A stretch of DNA of 64,000 nt from Faecalicatena_A orotica (GTDB lineage: Bacteria > Bacillota > Clostridia > Lachnospirales > Lachnospiraceae), in the NCBI RefSeq assembly GCF_040545875.1, contig NZ_JBEPMR010000006.1. One strand, 5' to 3'. The notes under the pieces are model-generated. The model had not been told where the DNA came from. It did no database searches and worked only from the letters and a program-made list of their open reading frames with translations. Within the stretch, counting starts at the first letter, position 1. Every line of letters starts with the position of its first letter. The position numbers and the translations under genes are program-made. Below, one piece after another: positions 8,744 to 16,141 of the stretch.

Positions 8744-9562
8744 ATGGAATTTAAGGATTTTAATAAAGATAAGCTAAAAATATGGCTGGAGATTTTCCTT
8801 GCAGTTGTACTTGTGGCAGTAGTGGGGATCGCCGGGAACAAAGGTGTGTTTGACAAAAAGTCTGCCAAGGCGGCAGAAACGGTTCAGGCAAAGGAAGCCG
8901 AAGCACTTAAAAATGCTGAGAAGGAAAATGAGGCGGCTAAAACGGAAGGCACGGCGGACAAGGATGCATCTGGGGAAAAGAACGAAAAATCAGATACAGG
9001 TGAGACAGAAGAAGTGATAGCAGAAGGCCAGTACCCGATTATGGGTAAGAGTTCTGTCACTGTAGAACAGATGGTGGATTACTTCAACTCCAGCGGTGAA
9101 AAGTACCCGGAGAGTGCACTGGGAAAAGGCGGGGCCGACAGCATAGAGACTTTCTGCCAGATGTATTATGATGAGGCAGTAGCAGAGGGCGTACGCCCAG
9201 AAGTGGCTTTCGTACAGACTATGAAAGAGACCGGATGGCTCCAGTATGGCGGGGATGCATCCATAGAACAGTTTAATTTCGCCGGACTCGGCACAACAGG
9301 CGGCGGGGTGGCGGGAAATTCATACCCTGACGTAAAGACAGGAATACGGGCCCAGATCCAGCATCTGAAAGCATATGCGACGGTAGACTCGCTGACACAG
9401 GAGTGCGTGGATGACCGCTATGAATATGTTACAAAGGGATGTGCACCTTATGTAGAATGGCTCGGACAGCAGGAGAACCCGGAGGGATATGGATGGGCCA
9501 CTGCGGATAATTATGGATATTCCATTGTAGATATGATTTCAAAATTAAAAGAAATGAAGTAA
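8744..9562 (+). CDS. Membrane-anchored glucosaminidase-domain protein
   Basis: Probable cell wall hydrolase cutting the glycan strand of peptidoglycan, 272 residues. A single N-terminal membrane segment (about residues 13-30, IFLAVVLVAVVGIAG) has no clear cleavage site and so likely acts as an anchor. A low-complexity Ala/Glu/Lys linker (about 38-95) follows. The extracellular glucosaminidase domain (about 105-270) has Glu162 in MKETGW at the catalytic position, followed by FNFAGLGTTGGG. The gene stands alone with its own promoter. Fold assignment is good; the precise bond cleaved (N-acetylglucosaminidase or muramidase) cannot be told from sequence. Confidence 0.82.
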   Translation: MEFKDFNKDKLKIWLEIFLAVVLVAVVGIAGNKGVFDKKSAKAAETVQAKEAEALKNAEKENEAAKTEGTADKDASGEKNEKSDTGETEEVIAEGQYPIMGKSSVTVEQMVDYFNSSGEKYPESALGKGGADSIETFCQMYYDEAVAEGVRPEVAFVQTMKETGWLQYGGDASIEQFNFAGLGTTGGGVAGNSYPDVKTGIRAQIQHLKAYATVDSLTQECVDDRYEYVTKGCAPYVEWLGQQENPEGYGWATADNYGYSIVDMISKLKEMK

Positions 9563-9567
9563 AACAA

Positions 9568-9612
9568 AAGGGGCATAACTTCTTATTTAAAAGATAAAAA
9601 GTTATGCCCCTT
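9568..9612. terminator. Bidirectional terminator between the glucosaminidase gene and tRNA-Ala
   Basis: AAGGGGCATAACTT (9568-9581) and AAGTTATGCCCCTT (9599-9612) form a perfect 14-bp stem around an A/T-rich loop. It can end both the plus-strand gene and the minus-strand tRNA. Confidence 0.85.
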
Positions 9613-9616
9613 GATA

Positions 9617-9689
9617 TGGAGTATACGGGATTCGAACCCGTGGCCTCAACAATGCGAATGTTGCGCGCTCCCAACTGCGCTAATACCCC
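9617..9689 (-). tRNA. tRNA-Ala (anticodon CGC)
   Basis: A complete 73-nt cloverleaf reads on the minus strand. The acceptor arm is GGGGTAT with ATACTCC. The D stem is GCGC/GCGC. The anticodon stem is CAACA/TGTTG around TTCGCAT, giving anticodon CGC for codon GCG. The T arm has GTTCGAATC. The 3-prime CCA is not encoded. A terminator hairpin follows its 3-prime end. The CGC isoacceptor supplements the usual tRNA-Ala(TGC). Confidence 0.93.
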
Positions 9690-9739
9690 ATGAGAAAAGT
9701 ATAACACTTCTGCACAGAATGGCAAGTATGAAATAGACT

Positions 9740-10689
9740 CTAGTCCTGATTTGACTGCAGTTCCTCGATTAACCTCTCAATAACAGCAGGATCCTCCTCC
9801 AGCAAATCTGCGATTTGTGCGGTTGAGCAGCCTTTTTTCAACTTTTTCTGTATTTGGATTTTTAAATGAGCGATATTTCCATCTTCAAAACCATCTTCAA
9901 AACCACTTTCGTAGCCCTCATCATATCCCTCTTTACGCAGTGCTTCAAAGTGAAGCTTATCATTAAAATTAGAGAGTATCATGTCCATCACCTCGTTACG
10001 GTTCTTTCTGAGAATATCAGCCAGTATCCCCTCTTCTATACATTCATCGACCGCTCTGTTCACGGCATCTTCTAGATTGTAGTTTCGATCCAGATATCCC
10101 CGGATGCGTGCAATGAAGCTGGCATACTCGTTGAGTTTCTGGCAGCGTCCCATCAGTTCTTTATTATGTCCCAGATTAACGTTCAGCATTTTGGCCCGGC
10201 ACTCCAATGCAGGAATCTGGCCGTCAGGTAAATCGTAGAAGGCGTCAGACAGCCGTAATACCATCTCATCGGGGGCTGAATCTAATCCGTTATAAAAGAT
10301 GAGATAGACAGGTGTCGGCAGGGAAATTAATTTATTTCCATAAATGTTAATCTGTTTGGAATCCACATAGGCCCTCAGGACGTCTGAAAAATAAAACAGT
10401 CCCCTAAGCGGCATATTTGGATTCAGTGTGCTTTGATGTTCATACAGGTTTAAAACATTGGCAATGAGAAAAGACAGATCATTTTTCATACCAAGGTATA
10501 CTGCATCGCTGATTGTAGTTATGATCAACTCATCTGGATTTGTGTAACAGGTAGAGTTATCGCGTTGTATAAAGCAAGAAGGTCTTCCTTATTATGAAAG
10601 ATTAACCGGAAGAGCTGATCTTTATATGTCCTGTTTATTCGATACTTGCGGCTGAATTTCCTGAACCTTTTAATTAATACGTTTTTCAT
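9740..10689 (-). pseudogene. Frameshifted Rpn family nuclease-like gene
   Basis: A second Rpn-type gene, broken in two frames. From ATG at 10689 (after AAAGGAAAG) the first frame reads MKNVLIKRFRKF, later KDQLFRLIFHNKEDLLALYNAI. It is then lost and hits TGA at 10525-10527. The neighbouring frame picks up exactly where the family sequence should continue, at CYTNPDELIITTISDAVYLG (upstream of the TTG that opens the 262-residue frame), then FLIANVLNLYEHQ and PVYLIFYNG. A single-base deletion near 10555-10560, in the codons after NAI, explains this. The C-terminus has a GYDEGYESGFEDGFEDG acidic repeat and a final helical domain. It is a remnant unless frameshifting occurs; the break lies before the catalytic core, so no intact nuclease is made. 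Confidence 0.78.
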
Positions 10690-10784
10690 ATGTTCTTTCC
10701 TTTCATTTTAGCATAATTAGATTGGGAAAAATAGCAGTTTTCACCAGATACTTAGATAAAAAATTTTACTAAAAGCATTTTACG

Positions 10785-10927
10785 GTTGCTGCTCACTCCC
10801 CAGTCTATCACTACGCTGATAGGCTGGGAGGAAGAACGTAAAGTAGCCAATAAGCCTGCTCCTCGCCGTAGGCGACTTTAAATGAGCAGGCGCGTTACTG
10901 TTTACAGGCTTGTCTGTGAACAGTAAC
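10785..10927. mobile_element. Palindromic miniature element, long form (copy 1)
   Basis: A 143-bp non-coding element. The left end GTTGCTGCTCAC and right end GTGAACAGTAAC are imperfect terminal inverted repeats. The flanks ATTTTACG (10777-10784) and ACTTTACG (10928-10935) match at 7 of 8 bases, like a target duplication. Inside are hairpins at 10799-10828 (CCCAGTCTATC with GATAGGCTGGG) and 10854-10891 (GCCTGCTC with GAGCAGGC, enclosing the core CGCCGTAGGCG). A closing 34-bp hairpin (10894-10927) runs from GTTACTG to CAGTAAC. It matches the architecture of the 145-bp copy at 21493. No transposase is encoded. Confidence 0.75.
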
Positions 10928-11025
10928 ACTTTACGTTAAATAATATTTAAAAGCAGTAAATAATATGTTAGTATAAAAAATATAACATTTGATATTAGCT
11001 TTTTGACGATAAGAAAGGTATTCAT

Positions 11026-12234
11026 ATGATAGAAAGAACAGAAGCAAAAAAAATAGATAGAGTTAAAAAAATTTATTTGTATTTGAATTGCCTGTTTGAA
11101 TTTTATGCTGGAATTACTGGAGCAACCTTTATACTATTCTTATACAGTAATCATCTTGATACAATGGAAACGAATACCGTTGTTGCTGTTTCTCTTATTA
11201 CAGCGTTCTTTATGGAAATACCAACTGGAGCTTTGGCTGATTATTTAGGCTATGTAAAAACATCAATTCTTACGGGGATATTATTATGTATCACGAATAT
11301 AATTTTTCTGTTTTGTAATACAATTACGTTGTTCGTTGTGGCTCAAATTTGTCTAGGCATAGCCTGTGCATTTGAATCAGGAACATTAGATGCCTGGGTT
11401 ATAGAAAATACGTCTCAAAAAGAAAGTGAACATATTTTTATAAAAAAGAATAAATACATTTCTATTATAATGATCGTGGCTGGATTTATGGGTGGTATTA
11501 TTGCAGATTTTTGTTTGAAGGGAATTTTCCTGTTTGCATTAATAGCATCTTTAATATTTGTCGGCCTTAGTGTTTTTATTATGCCTAAGTTACAAGGGAG
11601 CTTTGAAAGAGAACAGAAATATAGCATTTTGGATAATGTTAATGGAATGAAAAAAATTGTTAGTGATAGTTTTCATTATTGCATTAAGGACAAAAGTATC
11701 AGAAACATTATTTTATTCAATAGTGTTTTGACATTTGCATTTTCGCCAGTATTTGTTTTTTGGTCGCCGGTTTTGTACAATTTTGAATATGTCAACTATA
11801 CTTTAATAGGTATGGCATGGGTTTTTATGCGGGCAGCTATGTTAGTGGGAAATATTGTATTGGAAAAATGGCTGCGTAAATCATTTCTTACACTTTCTGC
11901 AGTTTCTGTTGCCTGTGGCTTGTGCATTATAGGATTAGCATTTTTAAAAAAATTTTGGTTATTGTTTCTAGGTATACTATTGTTTGAATTTCTATTGGGT
12001 TTAATTTATCCACTTAAAGAAACCGTTTTAAATGTAGGAATTGAGAGTACCAATCGTGCTACTATTTTATCGTTTAATTCATTAGTTGCAAGTTTATTTA
12101 ATTATGTCTCCATGATTTTAATGGGAAAATTAGCAACAATTTTCACGATAGAGATGACGTGGATATGTAGTGGAATTACACTTGTCATTATATCAACAGT
12201 GATATTAGTTCCCAATATCAAAAAAATGGCATGA
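11026..12234 (+). CDS. MFS transporter
   Basis: Integral membrane protein of 402 residues with about 12 hydrophobic segments. The N-terminal half contains the major facilitator loop GALADYLGYVKTSI after TM2 (family pattern GxLaDrxGrr) and an AFFMEIPTG helix. Short Lys-rich loops and an even helix number place both ends in the cytoplasm. Members with this look (MEIPTGALAD) are commonly annotated as putative drug or metabolite exporters; the substrate is unknown. The gene is markedly AT-rich, with many AAA/TTT/ATA codons compared with the GC-richer valS or sucrose genes. It is followed by an equally AT-rich broken kinase gene, which suggests recent transfer of this block. Confidence 0.85.
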   Translation: MIERTEAKKIDRVKKIYLYLNCLFEFYAGITGATFILFLYSNHLDTMETNTVVAVSLITAFFMEIPTGALADYLGYVKTSILTGILLCITNIIFLFCNTITLFVVAQICLGIACAFESGTLDAWVIENTSQKESEHIFIKKNKYISIIMIVAGFMGGIIADFCLKGIFLFALIASLIFVGLSVFIMPKLQGSFEREQKYSILDNVNGMKKIVSDSFHYCIKDKSIRNIILFNSVLTFAFSPVFVFWSPVLYNFEYVNYTLIGMAWVFMRAAMLVGNIVLEKWLRKSFLTLSAVSVACGLCIIGLAFLKKFWLLFLGILLFEFLLGLIYPLKETVLNVGIESTNRATILSFNSLVASLFNYVSMILMGKLATIFTIEMTWICSGITLVIISTVILVPNIKKMA

Positions 12235-12275
12235 GACCAGAAGGCTGTCACCGATATTAAAGAAAGGCTTTAAAA

Positions 12276-12962
12276 ATGAAATTAGGTGAAAAGATTGTAA
12301 TTGTAGGTTCGTGCGGAAGCGGGAAGACAACGCTTAGTAATCGTCTTAGTGAGATTAGCGGCATAGAAGTTATTCATTTGGACAGAATATATTGGCAGGC
12401 TGATTGGATAAGTATTTCTGAGGATGCATTTAGAAATGAACAGATAAAACTTTTAAGAAAAGCGCGGTGGATTGTTGATGGTAATTATGCTTCAAGTTTT
12501 GAACTTAGACTGACGAAAGCAGATACTGTGATTTTTTTGGATTATAATAGATACATATGTATTTGGAGAGTGCTGAAACGCTGGATGAAATTTCGGGGCA
12601 GATTAAGACCAGATGTGGCGGACGGATGCTATGAAAAGATGGAGTGGGATTTTTTGAAATATATTTGGAGGTTCCCCAAGGATACAAGACCATTAATGCT
12701 AGAGCGTGTTTGATAATTCATTGTACACGTCTGACCGCCCCACTTCACGACCTATTTGAGCCAAATTTTATCAACGTAGAACCACTACGCCTCAAAAATT
12801 TGGCTCAAATATCTCGCGAATTGAGTCGATCAGCCGTATACATGATTTATCAAATACGCTCTAGATATTCTTGATAAATATGAAAATTTAAATAAGATCA
12901 TTTAAAAAAATACACAAGAAACGAATAGGATGATTGAAACTTTAGAAAATAGGTTAGGATAA
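12276..12962 (+). pseudogene. P-loop kinase-like gene (topology-modulation/adenylate kinase-like), interrupted
   Basis: The intact part codes for a small NTP-binding protein: MKLGEKIVIVGSCGSGKTTL carries the Walker A motif (GSCGSGKTT). HLDRIYWQADW, IVDGNYASSFE and IFLDYNRYICIWRVLKR follow, a pattern of small AAA-type proteins annotated as topology modulation factor or adenylate kinase-like. After PLML the frame runs into an inserted 160-bp foldback element and stops at TGA (12711-12713). Removing the insert and one TA copy restores the frame directly to DILDKYENLNKII, then TAA at 12903-12905. The same frame continues with NTQETNRMIETLENRLG to 12962, so a second nonsense mutation is likely. 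The truncated product lacks only the C-terminal helix and might still be made. Confidence 0.8.
12702..12861. mobile_element. 160-bp foldback MITE inserted at TA
   Basis: The ends are GAGCGTGTTTGATAA (12702-12716) and TTATCAAATACGCTC (12847-12861), long imperfect terminal inverted repeats. The homology continues inward: TTTGAGCCAAATTTT and AAATTTGGCTCAAA pair near the centre, so the whole element can fold on itself. It is flanked on both sides by TA. Excising the element and one TA rejoins the kinase reading frame with no base gained or lost. This is the pattern of IS630/mariner-derived MITEs (compare RUP elements of streptococci). It encodes no protein. Confidence 0.82.
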
Positions 12963-13052
12963 GGGGAAAATACAAACAGGAAAATTGTACAGATAGCTTT
13001 GCACCTGACTGCACACGTTTTATTGAAAAATCTTAAGTTTCTTTAAACATCC

Positions 13053-13081
13053 TTGACAAATCGCCACTTCAAAGATATGAT
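13053..13081 (+). promoter_or_regulatory. Sigma-A promoter of the valS leader
   Basis: TTGACA (13053-13058) and TATGAT (13076-13081) with 17-bp spacing, about 50 bp before the T-box begins. Confidence 0.8.
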
Positions 13082-13130
13082 ATTCTGTAGTTAATATAAA
13101 GTTAACAATTTATTCATATGTATAAAGGTG

Positions 13131-13376
13131 CTGATGAAGAGGAGTACATAATGACTCTTGCCAGAGAGAACCATCCATTGGCTGTAAGGTGGTTTCAAGA
13201 AAGGATTATGGAAGGTAGCTTCTGAACCGGATATCTGAAGCGAGTAATAGGATGTCCCGGAGTTGTTCGCGTTAAAGGACTGTTAAGAAATGCCACAGGC
13301 AGGAAGCATATGAGGCATGAAAATTAAGGTGGTACCGCGTAGAACACGCCCTTTACATATTTGTAAAGGGCTTTTT
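13131..13376 (+). promoter_or_regulatory. T-box riboswitch, valine-responsive
   Basis: A tRNA-sensing leader upstream of valyl-tRNA synthetase. The conserved T-box AAGGTGGTACCGCG (13326-13339) pairs with the uncharged tRNA 3-prime end to form the antiterminator. It is followed by a strong terminator. The stem I region starts near CTGATGAAGAGGAGTA, with AGAGAG and GGCTGTAAGG in its distal part. The likely specifier codon is GTA (Val) at 13215-13217, just before GCTTCTGAAC. Uncharged tRNA-Val should promote read-through into valS. The specifier position is inferred by eye. Confidence 0.9.
13348..13376 (+). terminator. Regulated terminator of the T-box leader
   Basis: GCCCTTTACA and TGTAAAGGGC form a perfect 10-bp stem with a 4-nt loop, followed by five T residues. 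Confidence 0.88.
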
Positions 13377-13478
13377 AAATGTTCAAAAGTGTGAAAAAAC
13401 AGTGAAAACATAACTGGCCGGACCCCGGGTAGTTACGGAAAATTTATTATTCTTATGAGGGAGAGCAAGGAGGACACT

Positions 13479-16130
13479 ATGAGTAAGGAATTGGCTAAGA
13501 CTTATAATCCAAAAGAAATCGAAGAAAAATTGTATGACAAATGGTGTGAGAACAAGTATTTTCATGCAGAAGTGGACAGGAGCAGGAAGCCGTTTACAAC
13601 GGTAATGCCTCCTCCGAATATTACAGGCAAGCTGCATATGGGACATGCGCTGGATAATACACTGCAGGATATCCTGATCCGTTATAAAAGAATGGAAGGA
13701 TACAATGCACTGTGGATTCCGGGAACGGACCATGCTGCAATCTCCACAGAAGTCAAGGTTACGAACCAGCTGAAAGAAGAAGGCATTGATAAAAAAGAAT
13801 TAGGACGTGAAGGATTTCTGGAGAGAACATGGCAGTGGAAGGAAGAATATGCCGGAACGATTGAGAACCAGCTGAAGAAACTGGGGATCTCCTGTGACTG
13901 GGACAGAGAGCGTTTCACAATGGACGAGGGGTGTTCCAAGGCTGTTGAGGAAGTATTCATTAAATTATATGAAAAGGGATATATCTACAAAGGGTCCAGA
14001 ATTATCAACTGGTGTCCGGTATGTAAGACGTCATTATCAGATGCAGAGGTTGAGCATGAGGAGCAGGACGGACATTTCTGGCATATCAAGTATCCGATCG
14101 TAGGAACAGACCGTTTCCTTGAGATCGCTACGACACGGCCGGAGACTATGCTGGGGGATACGGCGATTGCGGTTCACCCGGATGACGAACGTTATAAAGA
14201 CATTGTAGGAAAGAAAGCACTGCTTCCGCTGGTAAACAGAGAAATTCCTATTGTAGCCGATTATTATGTAGATAAGGAGTTTGGAACAGGTGCGGTAAAG
14301 ATCACACCAGCACATGACCCGAATGACTTCGAGGTGGGAAAACGCCATGACCTGCCGGAAATCAACATCATGAATGATGATGCCACCATCAATGAAAAGG
14401 GCGGCAGATATGCGGGAATGGAACGCTATGAGGCGAGAAAGGCAATTGTTGCCGACTTAGAAGAACAGGGATATCTTGTTAAGATTGAGCCGCATTCTCA
14501 TAATGTAGGAACACATGACCGCTGTAAGACAACGGTCGAGCCGCTCATCAAGCAGCAGTGGTTCGTGAAGATGGAAGAACTGGCAAAACCTGCAATCAAC
14601 GCTTTAAAGACCGGCGAACTGAAATTCGTACCGGAGAGATTCGATAAGATCTATCTGCACTGGCTTGAGAACATCAAAGACTGGTGTATATCCAGGCAGA
14701 TATGGTGGGGACACAGAATCCCGGCATATTACTGCGATGAGTGCGGTGAATTTGTTGTAGCAAAAGAAGTTCCGGGAAAATGCCCGCATTGCGGCTGTAC
14801 CCATTTTACACAGGATGAGGATACACTGGATACATGGTTTAGTTCAGCACTGTGGCCGTTCTCCACACTGGGATGGCCTGAGAAAACAGAAGATCTGGAT
14901 TATTTTTACCCGACAGACGTACTCGTAACGGGGTATGACATCATCTTCTTCTGGGTAATCCGCATGGTATTCTCCGGCTATGAGCATACAGGGAAATCTC
15001 CATTCCACACAGTTCTGATTCACGGCCTTATCAGAGATTCACAGGGACGCAAGATGAGTAAATCTCTCGGAAACGGGATCGATCCTCTGGAGGTTATAGA
15101 CCAGTACGGGTCCGACGCTCTGCGTCTTACTCTTGTTACAGGGAATGCTCCTGGTAATGATATGCGTTTCTACCATGAAAGAGTGGAGGCGAGCAGAAAC
15201 TTTGCAAACAAGGTATGGAATGCATCCAGATTTATTCTGATGAACATTGAAAATGAACAGCTGACACGGCCGGAGTTATCTGATCTTGCAGAAGCTGATA
15301 AATGGATTTTATCGAAAGTGAACACTCTGGCAAAAGATGTGACAGAGAACATGGATAAATTCGAGCTCGGTATAGCAGTACAGAAGGTCTATGATTTCAT
15401 ATGGGATGAATTTTGCGACTGGTATATTGAGATGGCTAAATTCCGTATCTATCACAAAGAGGAAAACCCACAGGCCGCAAACTGTGCACTCTGGACCCTG
15501 AAGACGGTTCTGGGTCAGGCACTGAAGATGCTGCATCCATTTATGCCTTTTGTAACGGAAGAAATCTACAGCGCCCTTGTTCCGGAGGAGGAATCACTGA
15601 TGATTTCAAGCTGGCCGGTATATCAGGAGGAATTCTGTTTTGAATCAGCCGAGAATATTGTGGACCATATGAAGGAAGTCATCCGTGGAATCCGTAACAT
15701 CAGGGCAGAGATGAATGTAGAAAACGGACGTAAAACGAAGGTTTATATTGTAACAGGGAGCAGTGAATTATGCAGCGGGTTCGAAACGCTGACTGATTCT
15801 GTAAGGCCTCTGATGAATGCCTCAGAGATATTTATCAGTAAGGAAAAGCAGGGGATTGCAGAGGATGCGGTTTCCATCGTTGTTCCGGATGCTTCAGTAT
15901 ATCTTCCACTGGAAGATCTGGTTGATTTCGAGCAGGAGATGGAACGTCTGAAAAAAGAAGAAGAAAAATTGACCAAAGAAATTGCGAGGGCAAAAGGAAT
16001 GCTCGCGAATGAAAAGTTTGTCAGCAAGGCTCCTGAGGCAAAGGTTCAGGAAGAAAAGGAAAAACTGGAGAAGTATACACAAATGCTTGCCCAGGTTCAG
16101 GAGAGAATGGCTGGCTTAAAGAAAGCATAG
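13479..16130 (+). CDS. valS: Valyl-tRNA synthetase
   Basis: Class I aminoacyl-tRNA synthetase charging tRNA-Val in the cytoplasm, 883 residues (typical 870-890). It shows the HIGH-type motif in PPPNITGKLHMGHALD, the CP1 editing domain (WHIKYPI, TTRPETMLGDTA), the zinc-like knuckle YYCDECGEF...CPHCGC, the KMSKS motif in GRKMSKSLGNGIDP, and the C-terminal coiled-coil tRNA-binding arm (EEEKLTKEIARAKGML). ATG 13479 is preferred over 13455 since CAAGGAGG lies just upstream and the protein begins MSKELAKTYNPKEIE. It is controlled by the T-box leader and heads a run with ltaS-like, folC and TPR genes. Confidence 0.97.
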   Translation: MSKELAKTYNPKEIEEKLYDKWCENKYFHAEVDRSRKPFTTVMPPPNITGKLHMGHALDNTLQDILIRYKRMEGYNALWIPGTDHAAISTEVKVTNQLKEEGIDKKELGREGFLERTWQWKEEYAGTIENQLKKLGISCDWDRERFTMDEGCSKAVEEVFIKLYEKGYIYKGSRIINWCPVCKTSLSDAEVEHEEQDGHFWHIKYPIVGTDRFLEIATTRPETMLGDTAIAVHPDDERYKDIVGKKALLPLVNREIPIVADYYVDKEFGTGAVKITPAHDPNDFEVGKRHDLPEINIMNDDATINEKGGRYAGMERYEARKAIVADLEEQGYLVKIEPHSHNVGTHDRCKTTVEPLIKQQWFVKMEELAKPAINALKTGELKFVPERFDKIYLHWLENIKDWCISRQIWWGHRIPAYYCDECGEFVVAKEVPGKCPHCGCTHFTQDEDTLDTWFSSALWPFSTLGWPEKTEDLDYFYPTDVLVTGYDIIFFWVIRMVFSGYEHTGKSPFHTVLIHGLIRDSQGRKMSKSLGNGIDPLEVIDQYGSDALRLTLVTGNAPGNDMRFYHERVEASRNFANKVWNASRFILMNIENEQLTRPELSDLAEADKWILSKVNTLAKDVTENMDKFELGIAVQKVYDFIWDEFCDWYIEMAKFRIYHKEENPQAANCALWTLKTVLGQALKMLHPFMPFVTEEIYSALVPEEESLMISSWPVYQEEFCFESAENIVDHMKEVIRGIRNIRAEMNVENGRKTKVYIVTGSSELCSGFETLTDSVRPLMNASEIFISKEKQGIAEDAVSIVVPDASVYLPLEDLVDFEQEMERLKKEEEKLTKEIARAKGMLANEKFVSKAPEAKVQEEKEKLEKYTQMLAQVQERMAGLKKA

Positions 16131-16141
16131 AGAGGTCTTAA

